From: Chitiniphilus purpureus
GTDB taxonomy: Bacteria > Pseudomonadota > Gammaproteobacteria > Burkholderiales > Chitinibacteraceae
Direction of reading: 5' to 3'
Assembly (NCBI RefSeq): GCF_025642115.1
Contig: NZ_CP106753.1
Span: 1,697,501 to 1,761,500 of the forward strand
Length of the DNA stretch: 64,000 bases
The position numbers were made by a program, and so were the translations under genes. A model generated the notes under the pieces. It was not told where the DNA came from and did not search any database. It saw nothing but the letters and a program-made list of their open reading frames with translations. Below are positions 35,848 to 43,852 of this stretch, piece by piece. The first letter of the stretch is position 1. Each line of letters opens with the position of its first letter.

Positions 35848-36924
35848 ATGAGAAACAAACCTGTTGGCGCAACGGTGTACGGGATTGATCTAGGTAAGAC
35901 CACTTTCCACATAGTAGGCCTGGACGCTGCTGGTCATCCTTTACAGCGCATTACGCTCAGTCGTAACACCATCTTCACTTTCTTCTCGAATGCCACTGCA
36001 GCACTGATTGGCATGGAGGCCTGTCCTGGATCGCAATGGCTTGCTAGGAAACTCGAATCTCTGGGGCATACCGTCAGAATCATTCCTGCCCAGTTCGTCA
36101 AACCTTATGTCAAATCCAACAAGAACGATCTGATTGATGCGGCCGCGATTGCCGAAGCTGTGACCCGACCCACCATGCGTTTTGTGCGGGCACGTTCCGT
36201 AGAGCAAGTAGAGTTACAGGCCCTGCATCGCATCCGGGATCGATTGATTGCCAGCAGGACTCGTTTGATTAATCAGATTCGCGCATTCTGTCTTGAGTTT
36301 GGCATCCCCATTCGGGCCGGTAGCAGTGCGTTCAAGCTCGGGTTACCGCAGGTGCTCGCTGATGAAACCAATGACCTCACGCCGTCCATGCGCGACATAC
36401 TTCAAGATCTGGCAAATGAACTAGGGCAGATCGAGCATCGCGTCAACGACATCACCGAGCACATCAATGCTATTGCAACCCGCTCCGAAATAGCCAGACG
36501 CCTGACCAGCATTCCCGGTGTCGGGAGTCTCGGTGCCACGGCCATTCTGGCAGCAGTCGGGGACGGTCATCAGTTCCATAAGGCCAGAGATCTTGCAGCC
36601 TGGCTAGGCCTCGTACCGGCCCAATATTCCACCGGTGGCAAACCCACGCTTCTCGGCATCAGCAAACGCGGCAACAGCTATATCCGGCGATTACTCATTC
36701 ATGGAGCGCGCTCTTGTGTTCTGCACCTAGACAGGTCAAAGGACCGGCTGGGTGAGTGGATTGCCAGATTGGAAGCGCGCATGCATGCGAACAAGGTTGT
36801 CGTGGCACTGGCCAACAAATTAGCCAGAATTGTGTGGGCGATACTCAATCACCCAGGCGCGCTCTACTTGCGTGACGGCCAGATCAGCACACGAACACAT
36901 CAGCATGAAGGAGGTATTGCCTGA
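35848..36924 (+). CDS. IS110-family transposase (DEDD), copy 1
   Basis: ATG 35848 follows AAGGAG 7 bases upstream; the longer frame from 35776 lacks a site. The product is 358 aa. The N-terminal DEDD domain has YGIDLGKTTFH (first D), GMEACPGSQWLARKLESLGH (E), and KSNKNDLIDAAAIAEA (two D). The C-terminal Tnp_20 domain has LTSIPGVGSLGATAILAAVG and the catalytic-serine region GISKRGNSYIRRLLIHGARS. It acts on circular intermediates, probably guided by a bridge RNA in the flanks as in other IS110 elements. Identical to the copy at 44767. Confidence 0.95.
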   Translation: MRNKPVGATVYGIDLGKTTFHIVGLDAAGHPLQRITLSRNTIFTFFSNATAALIGMEACPGSQWLARKLESLGHTVRIIPAQFVKPYVKSNKNDLIDAAAIAEAVTRPTMRFVRARSVEQVELQALHRIRDRLIASRTRLINQIRAFCLEFGIPIRAGSSAFKLGLPQVLADETNDLTPSMRDILQDLANELGQIEHRVNDITEHINAIATRSEIARRLTSIPGVGSLGATAILAAVGDGHQFHKARDLAAWLGLVPAQYSTGGKPTLLGISKRGNSYIRRLLIHGARSCVLHLDRSKDRLGEWIARLEARMHANKVVVALANKLARIVWAILNHPGALYLRDGQISTRTHQHEGGIA

Positions 36925-36992
36925 CCATTTTCCCAGTTTGCTGGATTCTGTATTGATGACAAAACAGCCAAACGGCGCATGGTAAATCTTGT

Positions 36993-37015
36993 AAAAAAAG
37001 CGGGCTCGAAGCCCG
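36993..37015 (-). terminator. Rho-independent terminator inside IS110, copy 1
   Basis: The minus strand reads CGGGCTTCGAGCCCG then TTTTTTT. It lies between OrfA (downstream side) and OrfB, so OrfA transcripts should end here, further isolating OrfB. Confidence 0.75.
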
Positions 37016-37049
37016 AACCGCTATTTAGAAACCGTGTGCGCGTATTTCA

Positions 37050-37415
37050 TCATGGCCTGGCTGTAACAACAGTCCACTCGCGAGAGGTCGGATACATTAA
37101 GGCAAACTGTTCTGTCATAGATACATCATCTTGCAAAGCCGGGGCGGACCATACATTTTTTTGGATGACCTCCTGCAACATCTGCTTGTCCAGGCTCAGG
37201 TCGGCGACCATGCGCTTGAGCCGCGCGTTTTCTTCTTCCAGCTGCTTCAATCGGCGCAGCTCAGTCACGCCCAGCCCGCCGTACTTCTTCTTCCAGTTGT
37301 AGAAGGTCGCTTCGCTCACGCCCATCTTGCGACAGACCTCTGCCACGGTCGTGCCTGACTCGGCCTGGCGCAGCGCAAACGCGATCTGCTCTTCGGTGAA
37401 CTTTGATTTTTTCAT
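37050..37415 (-). CDS. IS3-family OrfA (3' end fused to IS110 sequence), copy 1
   Basis: ATG 37415 has GCAGGAGA upstream. The native first about 87 aa are a helix-turn-helix (KFTEEQIAFALRQAESGTTV, VCRKMGVSEATFYNWKKKYG) and a leucine zipper (RRLKQLEEENARLKRMVADL) ending in LQEVIQK at the A7 run. The last about 34 residues are IS110 DNA read through. Confidence 0.88.
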   Translation of the reverse strand: MKKSKFTEEQIAFALRQAESGTTVAEVCRKMGVSEATFYNWKKKYGGLGVTELRRLKQLEEENARLKRMVADLSLDKQMLQEVIQKNVWSAPALQDDVSMTEQFALMYPTSREWTVVTARP

Positions 37416-37585
37416 GACAAATCTCCTGCCCGGAGGGGCATCAAATTTGCCAGAAATCTCTACTTTTGAACGCTACGGTTTTACGGGAGGAGGTCACAGG
37501 ATCGCAAAAATTCATTTTTTTGACTTTAGCAATTTAATGTAATGGGGATAGCCCACGCAGAGACTCTTAACTTTCTTAACTTGTA

Positions 37586-38338
37586 TCACTTGGTCTGGTA
37601 ATACGCTTGCCTCTTCTCTAGCCGTGCATCCGCTTCCGCTTCTAATTCCGCAATTGAGCCATACGGGTGGGCAGGTGCTTCCCACATCCAGCGCGGTAGC
37701 GTTTTGAACTGATGGTGCGAAACAACGAAGAATTTATCGCATGCCGGGGCGCCTGCTTCCTTCGCGGTGATCTCTCCAGCAAACTGTTCACTGGCTCTTT
37801 CATTGAAACCCTGATAAGTGCACGATTCACGTCCACGAATGGTCGGTGCATGCCGATCATTACTCCACAAGCCATAGTCTTCTTCCTTTGTTTCCTTAGG
37901 ATGTTTGTCGACAAAGGTTCGCAATTTACCCTTGCCATCGAGATAGATCACCTCGTAGTAACCGTCCTCATTCTTGCCAGCCCAACCAAGCACATCGGGA
38001 ATGAATCGGCTTCCATCCTTTTTTTCTACGACGTACCAGACTGGCCGATAGGTGGGAGAAGCGTCACCCGTCGGCACCTCGTCCGCCGAGAACTTTGCCT
38101 TGATCACCCCATTGGGTGGCACACGCACAGCTTGGCCAAGGGGGTCAGGTTCGCTCGCAACGCCATCTTGTTGGCCATAAAAAATGAATACAGGACCGAA
38201 GTAGCCTTCCGGAATGATAAAAACAAGGGGCTTCTTCATCGCTGAGGGTTCCGTTTTACGCTGTAAGTGTGTGTAGCCGAATCCGGCTCCGATAATCATG
38301 ACCATCAGGAGGCCGAGGAGCCAATAGGCTTTGCGCAT
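37586..38338 (-). CDS. Membrane-anchored protein of unknown function (candidate immunity of the VgrG1 module)
   Basis: ATG 38338 overlaps the stop of the upstream gene (TGATG), so the two are coupled. The product is 250 aa: one N-terminal membrane helix (AYWLLGLLMVMIIGAGFGYT), then a soluble, presumably periplasmic part beginning PLVFIIPEGYFGPVFIFYGQ, with RPVWYVVEKKDGSRFIPDVL and a Cys pair (ESCTYQG..APACDKF). The opening strand resembles the DUF6843 type, but I am not sure. It is third in the order VgrG - unknown - this, the usual place of an immunity gene against a periplasm-acting effector. Confidence 0.6.
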   Translation of the reverse strand: MRKAYWLLGLLMVMIIGAGFGYTHLQRKTEPSAMKKPLVFIIPEGYFGPVFIFYGQQDGVASEPDPLGQAVRVPPNGVIKAKFSADEVPTGDASPTYRPVWYVVEKKDGSRFIPDVLGWAGKNEDGYYEVIYLDGKGKLRTFVDKHPKETKEEDYGLWSNDRHAPTIRGRESCTYQGFNERASEQFAGEITAKEAGAPACDKFFVVSHHQFKTLPRWMWEAPAHPYGSIAELEAEADARLEKRQAYYQTK

Positions 38339-39537
38339 CACTGCTTCCATTTCTCCAGTGCAACATCATAGTCGTCCGGTGGTCGGCCTTGGTTGGGATC
38401 GCCATGCTGATGGCGGTGGTTCCAGCTCGAGAGCGTGGTTCTCTCAAACGGAGGGCGCCGCCAGATTGAACTGTTGATCAGCCCGCACAGCTCGGTGACA
38501 TCGCTGTCCAGTGCCGAAACGTGCAGCGACTCCATGGGCGTTGTTGGCGCCTGAGACAACGCCTCCAGCCGCTTCAGGCCGCAGTTCCACAAGAACGGCA
38601 CGCCGGGCAGAGAGGATGCGACGACTGTATCCGCTGGCCAATCACGACGACAAATCTCCATGATGGATGTCGTAGGGTATTTGTCTCGCTCTTTGGGTGG
38701 GCCGCCAACTAGGGTGTTGAATACCCAAAGCCGTTCACCAAAATTGCCCTCGACGTCGATTTCCACCCGGAACGATTTCAGCCACATTAACCGTTGCGAA
38801 TCACCCGCCAAGTGTGTCGCTGGCACCCCGATGCGGACGTGGGTCCCCAAGAACAGCTTCTTGCCAGCGGCATCCTGGATGAACGCCTCGCAGTTGGGGA
38901 AGCCATCTCCCCTGACTTGCACGGTGATATCCATGTAGAGCGCGACACGTTCAACACGGATATCCAGCTCCAACCAAGCGTCGAGGGTCGGAACGAAGGT
39001 CCATCCCGTCTTGTCGTTGACTGTGCTGGAGCCTCTGAAAGCATGGTTTTCACCGCCGTACCATGAGCGCGTCTTGAGGTGCTTTTGTCCAGAGTGGGGT
39101 GTCGTCACACTGATTACTTCGAGCTTGGCGCGTGGTTTTTTCTTGGGGTCGTCGTATTTTTCCTCATGACCAAACAACCCCCAGAATCGACCCGGCCCTG
39201 GCTTCGACATATTTGAATCTGCGGTTAGATTTGCCGACAAATCGCGTGCCTTGTCACCGGGTTTATCCCATCCCAAGTCGATGCTGTATCGAGACCAGAC
39301 TCTGGAAGTCACGTTGTTGCTGGAGCTCTCACCCTCTTGCTCCCCGTAGCTTTCTCCAAGAGAGAATCCACGATTGTCGCCATGGAATCGAAATCCCCCT
39401 TGTTCAAATTGTTGATTCGGGTGGAAAGAGCGAATGTTGATCTGGTACTGCGCCAGCTTGGCGTAGGCGACAATAACCTGCTCTGGTTCGACCTTGTCGA
39501 CCGGCGTGGTTGCGGCTCTGGTTAACGGTTTGCCCAT
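38338..39537 (-). CDS. Unrecognised 399-aa protein downstream of VgrG1 (candidate T6SS effector)
   Basis: It starts three bases after the vgrG stop (MGKPLTRAATTPVDKVEPEQ) and is coupled to a membrane protein downstream. It is soluble, with no signal peptide. Notable stretches are FHPNQQFEQGGFRFHGDNRG, WSRYSIDLGWDKPGDKARDL, DAWLELDIRVERVALYMDIT, TSIMEICRRDWPADTVV and a histidine-rich C-terminus (SSWNHRHQHGDPNQG). No DUF4123, PAAR, MIX or known toxin motif was seen. Cargo or adaptor is inferred from position alone. Confidence 0.6.
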   Translation of the reverse strand: MGKPLTRAATTPVDKVEPEQVIVAYAKLAQYQINIRSFHPNQQFEQGGFRFHGDNRGFSLGESYGEQEGESSSNNVTSRVWSRYSIDLGWDKPGDKARDLSANLTADSNMSKPGPGRFWGLFGHEEKYDDPKKKPRAKLEVISVTTPHSGQKHLKTRSWYGGENHAFRGSSTVNDKTGWTFVPTLDAWLELDIRVERVALYMDITVQVRGDGFPNCEAFIQDAAGKKLFLGTHVRIGVPATHLAGDSQRLMWLKSFRVEIDVEGNFGERLWVFNTLVGGPPKERDKYPTTSIMEICRRDWPADTVVASSLPGVPFLWNCGLKRLEALSQAPTTPMESLHVSALDSDVTELCGLINSSIWRRPPFERTTLSSWNHRHQHGDPNQGRPPDDYDVALEKWKQ

Positions 39538-39540
39538 GAC

Positions 39541-42327
39541 TCAGCCCTGGCTCCAGCCGTGGTCTTCATCTTCATTACCCACGTAGTCGAGTTTGATTTT
39601 CTCTGTCTTGGTGCCGGAGCCATACCGGCTGGTTTTGCCATCCACATCGGAAGACATCTCCAGCGTGCGGTAGCCGGCAGTGGTCAACCGCAGTGGCAAG
39701 CCAGCAATGGCTTCGCCCGACAGAGCATCTGCGACCTGGAAGTGCTCGTTGTACAAGCCTTCGAGTTCTCCACCCGGGAACTGCTTGATTGGGGTCGTCA
39801 TTTGGGCGGGGCCGCTGAAAGTGTAGCTGCTGCCTTTGACGCTGAGGGAGCCTGGGCCGTGAATTTCGATGTTGCCCCCTTTCAGGCGGATGTATGCACC
39901 ACCACAGCTCAGGAGTAGCTCCTCTTGCGCAGTGGCGGTGAGCTTTTCCTTGTTGGCGTAGATGCGGACGTTCTTATCGCCCACGACCTCCACGTCGCCC
40001 GACTGCGCCTGCAACTGCGCATGCCCCTTCGCGGTGATCAGCTTCAGGTTCACCTTGTCCGCCACCCCCTGCACGAACAAGCTGATCTTGCTGCCCACGT
40101 TATGAATCCAGCGCCGGGCGGTGCTCTGCTGCGTGTCGCGCTGGCTGACGGTGTCGAGGTTCTGCCCGCTGTTCAGCACCAGCGCGTTGGCGGTGGTCAG
40201 CGCGATGCCGGCCGGGGCGCTGGCGAGCAGGATCGCCTGCTGGCCCGGCTGGTCCTTCGCGGTCTTGCCCTGCGCGTCGGTGTTGCTGCCGGCCTCCCAC
40301 GCCTGGAGCGCCTCGTTCAGGTGATCGAGGTGGCCCTGCGGAGCCTCGTGCTGCGGCTGGCCGTCGGGGTCCAATGTCCTGGGGCCGATCTCGGCCGGGT
40401 CGGCCAATTGCTGCTGCGCGGTGTCGGAGAGGGTTTGCGCCAGTTGCTGGGCGGCTTCGAGCTGGCTTTGTGCTTGTTCGCGGTCCAGTTGTTGGCCGGC
40501 GGCGCCGGGCTTGGCCTCGGTGCTGAGCAGCAGGCCCTGCGCGGCGCGCAGCGCCCCGGCGTGGTCGGTGCGCAGCTCGAAGCCCTCGCCGCGCGGCTCG
40601 GCCTTGCCGTCCGTGCGCGGGTGGGCCAGGTAGCCCTGGTTGAGCTGGGTCTTGCCGTGCTCGGACGAGAGCTTGGCACGCAGCTCGCCCTGGGTGTCGT
40701 CGAACAGCAGTTCGTTGTAGCGCTGCCCGCCGAACTCCTGGCTCTTGATGCCGGAGAGGGTGTGGTTGGCTGGCAGGCTGCCGGCGCCGGAGAAGGCGGG
40801 CGGGGGATGGCTGCCGTTGTAGAGGGTGCCGACCACCAGCGGGCGATCGACATCGCCTTCCACAAAATCCACCAGTACCTCCTGGCCGATGCGCGGGATG
40901 AACTGGTGGCCCCACTGCGCGCCGGCGCTGGGGTAGGCCACGCGCACCCAGCAGGACGAGCGCTCGTCCAGCCCGGCACCGAAGTCCGGGTGCTCCTGGC
41001 GGCGCTGCCAGTGCAGCTGCACCTTGATCCGGCCGTGGGCGTCGGTATGTACTTCCTGGCCGGCCGGGCCGACCACGGTGGCGGTCTGCACCCCGGGGGC
41101 GGTGGGCTTGGCGTGCTCGGTGTGGCTGTAGCGCGGCGGCAGCGGGATGCCACGGCGCTGGGCGTCGAACTCGACCTGGAACGGCGCGGCGTCGGGGGTG
41201 GACTCGCCCAGCTGGGCGACGAGGTCGCCCGGCAGGTTGTTGCGGGCACGGAAGGTGAGCCGGGTGGCGACGAACTCGCGCTGCTCGGGCGCATCGGCGT
41301 CGTGGTGCGGGTGGTCGCGCAGCTGGAACCATTCGCCCACCCGCAGGTGGCGGACAGTGCCGCTGCCGCTGAAGCCCTTCTTGTGCACATCGAGTGCCTG
41401 CTGGCGCAACCGGGCATAGCGGGCCAGCTCGTCGTCGTCGCGGCCGTAGTACAGCGCCTGGGCGTCGTAGTCCTCGAGCGTGCGCTCGGCCTGGGTGCCG
41501 CCTTCGCCCTGGTCGATCACGCTGCCGTCCTGGCCCTCGCGGGTGGTGACCGGCTGATAGTCGAAGCTGGCCAGCGCCACCTGGGCGGGGCCGAGCTGGC
41601 GGGCACTGGTCCAGCCGGTGAGGCTGTCCTCGGCCTCGGTGGCGTCGGCGCGGTGGAAGCGCACGCTGCCCTGGCTGGCCTGCGGCAGCGCATAGGGGTC
41701 GTCGAACACCACCAGCGTCACCTTGGGCGTATCGCCGGCCTCGTGCGCGAAGCGGTAGGCCAGCCCTTCCTCGGCTAGCAGGCGGCTGACGAAGGCGAGG
41801 TCGGCCTCACGGTACTGCAGGCAGTACGAGCGCAGCGGGTAGTCCTGGCGCAAGTCGAAGCGCACGGCAAAGCCGGCGGCGAACACCGGGTTGGCGGCGA
41901 GGTGCTCGTCGAGCACGACACGGACGATGTCGGGGACGGCGCGGTCCTGGAACACGCGGCTGGTGCGGCGGTGGGCGAGCAGCGCGAGCGGGGGTTCGAG
42001 GGTGAGGGCATAGCGGGCGAAGCCGCCGTCGGACGGCAGGGCTTCGGCGCGGGTGACGACGCCGCAGCGCACGACTTCGGCGCCGTCGGGGGTCAGGATG
42101 CCGAGCTGGGCGGGCAGGCCGAGCAGGGATTTGAGTTCGAGATCGATGGAGGGGGACAGGCACGTCACCCGATAGCGGTAGGGCTGGGAGAGGGCCTCGG
42201 TGCCGTCGACGCTGTGGGGCAGCAGGGTCTCGCCCCAGCCTGTGCCGTCGCCCAGTTGCAGCGTGACCAGGCGCTGGTCCTGCGTGAAGGCGGTGGCAAA
42301 GGAGGACAGCAGGTCGGGCAGATTCAT
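39541..42327 (-). CDS. vgrG: T6SS spike protein VgrG (copy 1)
   Basis: This protein forms the trimeric tip of the T6SS needle. I chose ATG 42327 (MNLPDLLSSFATAFTQDQRL) to match the start of the second copy; a GTG lies four codons upstream. The 928 aa hold the gp27-like part (YRVTCLSPSIDLELKSLLGL), the gp5 OB-fold (ATVVGPAGQEVHTDAHGRIK, RVAYPSAGAQWGHQFIPRIG), the GXLXXXHTLSGIKSQEFGG block, the DUF2345 repeat region (LLLSTEAKPG, GDVEVVGDKNVRIYANKEKL), and a unique C-terminal extension (DALSGEAIAGLPLRLTTAGY) that resembles a transthyretin-type cargo-binding tail. It differs from copy 2 mainly after DUF2345, matching its different downstream gene. Confidence 0.95.
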   Translation of the reverse strand: MNLPDLLSSFATAFTQDQRLVTLQLGDGTGWGETLLPHSVDGTEALSQPYRYRVTCLSPSIDLELKSLLGLPAQLGILTPDGAEVVRCGVVTRAEALPSDGGFARYALTLEPPLALLAHRRTSRVFQDRAVPDIVRVVLDEHLAANPVFAAGFAVRFDLRQDYPLRSYCLQYREADLAFVSRLLAEEGLAYRFAHEAGDTPKVTLVVFDDPYALPQASQGSVRFHRADATEAEDSLTGWTSARQLGPAQVALASFDYQPVTTREGQDGSVIDQGEGGTQAERTLEDYDAQALYYGRDDDELARYARLRQQALDVHKKGFSGSGTVRHLRVGEWFQLRDHPHHDADAPEQREFVATRLTFRARNNLPGDLVAQLGESTPDAAPFQVEFDAQRRGIPLPPRYSHTEHAKPTAPGVQTATVVGPAGQEVHTDAHGRIKVQLHWQRRQEHPDFGAGLDERSSCWVRVAYPSAGAQWGHQFIPRIGQEVLVDFVEGDVDRPLVVGTLYNGSHPPPAFSGAGSLPANHTLSGIKSQEFGGQRYNELLFDDTQGELRAKLSSEHGKTQLNQGYLAHPRTDGKAEPRGEGFELRTDHAGALRAAQGLLLSTEAKPGAAGQQLDREQAQSQLEAAQQLAQTLSDTAQQQLADPAEIGPRTLDPDGQPQHEAPQGHLDHLNEALQAWEAGSNTDAQGKTAKDQPGQQAILLASAPAGIALTTANALVLNSGQNLDTVSQRDTQQSTARRWIHNVGSKISLFVQGVADKVNLKLITAKGHAQLQAQSGDVEVVGDKNVRIYANKEKLTATAQEELLLSCGGAYIRLKGGNIEIHGPGSLSVKGSSYTFSGPAQMTTPIKQFPGGELEGLYNEHFQVADALSGEAIAGLPLRLTTAGYRTLEMSSDVDGKTSRYGSGTKTEKIKLDYVGNEDEDHGWSQG

Positions 42328-42501
42328 GCTGGCAAACACGCATGGTCAGAAACGCGTGATGCTACCCGCATTGGTTAGCCTACATCAAGTGTCAGGATAA
42401 AGTATTGCGCTGGTCGGCGGCTAACGGTGGACAATGCCGCCATATGCTGTCTATGCTCCGCCCACATAACAGGCCATTCGGCATAGCAGGTCTATAACGC
42501 C
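42328..42501. promoter_or_regulatory. Divergent promoter region of vgrG1 and the zinc-finger gene
   Basis: It shares several blocks with the region at 55951-56127 upstream of the second vgrG (ATTGCGCTGGTCGGCGGC, TCTATGCTCCGCC). The divergent unit was therefore duplicated together with its control region. Confidence 0.6.
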
Positions 42502-43467
42502 ATGGTGTATCAACGGCTCAAGCAGGCGGTGTACCTGGCTGGCTACACGTTGGAAACAGGCTGGCAGGGACTGAATAGGCCATACACGGTGCGCTGTACG
42601 GCTGACCATGTCTTTACGCTGCCAGCATCCACATTGCTGTATCAGCGCTTCGAATGTCCGGTATGTCCACCTGGATTGCCACTACAGATATTGCAACATG
42701 CTGCGGCACAACGGGGTAGCAGTTGCCTGGAGGTCATCTACCTTGGGGGGCAGCCGCATCGCTTCCTATGTGCATGTGGGCATCAATGGCGGGCCCGGCC
42801 CCGACAAGTGCTGGAAGGGGCATGTTGCCCGCAATGCAACCCAGGACAAAGTGTGATGCGGCTGGGTGCGGCATTGCTGCAGCAACTGCAACAGGCTGCT
42901 GCAGGGCACGACGGGCAGTGCCTGGGAGCACCGTCCAGCGCCAATTCGGACACCTACCTGTTTCGTTGCCGCCAAGGACATGAATGGTTCGCTTCGGCCA
43001 AAACGGTACTGCATGGCGAGTGGTGCGCCACCTGTGAGCAAGTGCGACACAGCCCGATGGCAGAAACAAGTGGCTTGGCACGTTTGCAGCAAGCGGCTGC
43101 AAACCAAGGGGGACAGTGCCTGAGCAACCGATTCCTGGGTTACCGCTACCGCTATCGTTTCAGGTGCCGGGAAGGGCACGAATGGGATGCCCTGGGAGGC
43201 AACGTGTTGAAGGGATCGTGGTGCCGGTTCTGCAGCGCTGCGGCGAAAAAGATCCCCTGGGAGCGCATTCTGGCGGCAGCAACGGTGAAAGGAGGACGAT
43301 GCCTGTCATCACAAGATGCATACGCAAACCGCTTCACCCGGCTGCAATGGGAATGCGCGCAAGGCCACCAATGGTGGGCAAGTGTCGACACGATACGGAG
43401 GGGGCACTGGTGTCCTCTTTGTGCGAACGCGCGGCGGGTTGGTCGGCCGCGACGAGTTCGAGAGTAG
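42502..43467 (+). CDS. Zinc-finger-repeat protein divergent from vgrG1
   Basis: The product is 321 aa, largely made of about five repeats of the form [FW]xCxxGHxW - about 16 residues - WCxxC: HVFTLPASTLLYQRFECPVC (degenerate), then CGHQWRARPRQVLEGACCPQ, GHEWFASAKTVLHGEWCATC, GHEWDALGGNVLKGSWCRFC and GHQWWASVDTIRRGHWCPLC. Each has the spacing of a treble-clef or zinc-ribbon unit with one or two zinc-binding Cys pairs and a His. It lacks a nuclease motif and a signal peptide. The C-terminus is basic (RRVGRPRRVRE). It may bind nucleic acid. A truncated paralogue lies in the same position next to the second vgrG. Confidence 0.7.
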   Translation: MVYQRLKQAVYLAGYTLETGWQGLNRPYTVRCTADHVFTLPASTLLYQRFECPVCPPGLPLQILQHAAAQRGSSCLEVIYLGGQPHRFLCACGHQWRARPRQVLEGACCPQCNPGQSVMRLGAALLQQLQQAAAGHDGQCLGAPSSANSDTYLFRCRQGHEWFASAKTVLHGEWCATCEQVRHSPMAETSGLARLQQAAANQGGQCLSNRFLGYRYRYRFRCREGHEWDALGGNVLKGSWCRFCSAAAKKIPWERILAAATVKGGRCLSSQDAYANRFTRLQWECAQGHQWWASVDTIRRGHWCPLCANARRVGRPRRVRE

Positions 43468-43559
43468 GCTCCGCAGCTTTGGGAAAGGCGCAAACAGCGC
43501 GAATACCGCGTGCCGCCTATGATCCCGACTGGGGTGCCGCTCATGCCGCCACGCTATCC

Positions 43560-43820
43560 AGGGCATGACCGATGAGCGCGACATCCTAAAGGCTGCCGCA
43601 TACTTTGCCAGGCAGCCCGGGTAAAGTACGCATTCATTAGCGACGATGAAGCAGCCCATCCTGTTTACCGGCTGTTCCGCATGATGGGCGTGCATTCAAC
43701 TGGTTACTACGCATGTCGAGCCACTTCCCACTCCTTGCGCGTACAGGACGACGATTGACTACTGCGCTTGATTAAGCAGCCCTGGCAGGAGAGCGGCGGC
43801 GTTTATAGCTATGGCAAGGG
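43560..43820 (+). pseudogene. IS3-family fragment (orfA end, orfB start) cut by the IS composite
   Basis: It reads MTDERDILKAAAYFARQPG, stop (orfA end), then VKYAFISDDEAAHPVYRLFR, MMGVHSTGYYACRATSHSLR, an internal TGA for Arg, and LLRLIKQPWQESGGVYSYGK (orfB start). It ends exactly where the composite starts at 43821, so the composite landed inside an already mutated IS3 element of a different subgroup. Confidence 0.82.
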
Positions 43821-43852
43821 TGACCTCCTCCCGCTTAACCGAGCGGTCGAAG

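Larger units (their letters stand above)
35774..37155 (+). mobile_element. IS110-family element inserted in the IS3 element, copy 1
   Basis: The boundaries are inferred by rejoining the IS3 halves. The minus strand of OrfA runs ATCCAAAAAAA and OrfB resumes GCTGTGAAGCCGG, which restores a plausible OrfA end (QKKL) and a -1 slippage site. The insert is about 1382 bp, lacks terminal inverted repeats as usual for IS110, and carries one transposase gene. Confidence 0.75.
34902..37496 (-). mobile_element. IS3-family element interrupted by IS110-family element, copy 1
   Basis: The terminal inverted repeats start TGACCTCCTCCCG on the left and end CGGGAGGAGGTCA on the right, with further matching bases inward (AACCG, TAGAGATTTC). 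The IS3-type orfA and orfB lie on the minus strand, separated by a plus-strand IS110 element. The flanks (CACC left, CAGG right) are not a target duplication. The copy at 43821-46415 has the same length of 2595 bp; I noticed one difference, in the right-end region (CTACTTTTG against CTATTTTTG). Confidence 0.92.

Noticed and set aside
39925..41778. Long plus-strand frame of 617 codons opposite vgrG1
   Set aside because: Val/Gly/Leu-biased antisense of a high-GC gene. The same artefact recurs opposite vgrG2 at 53074-54492 and 54529-55926.
37497..43820. Composite transposon formed by the two IS copies
   Set aside because: The copies are direct repeats around the VgrG1 module, but the outer flanks show no target duplication and both IS3 transposases are interrupted. 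Recombination between copies could delete the segment; movement as a unit is not supported.
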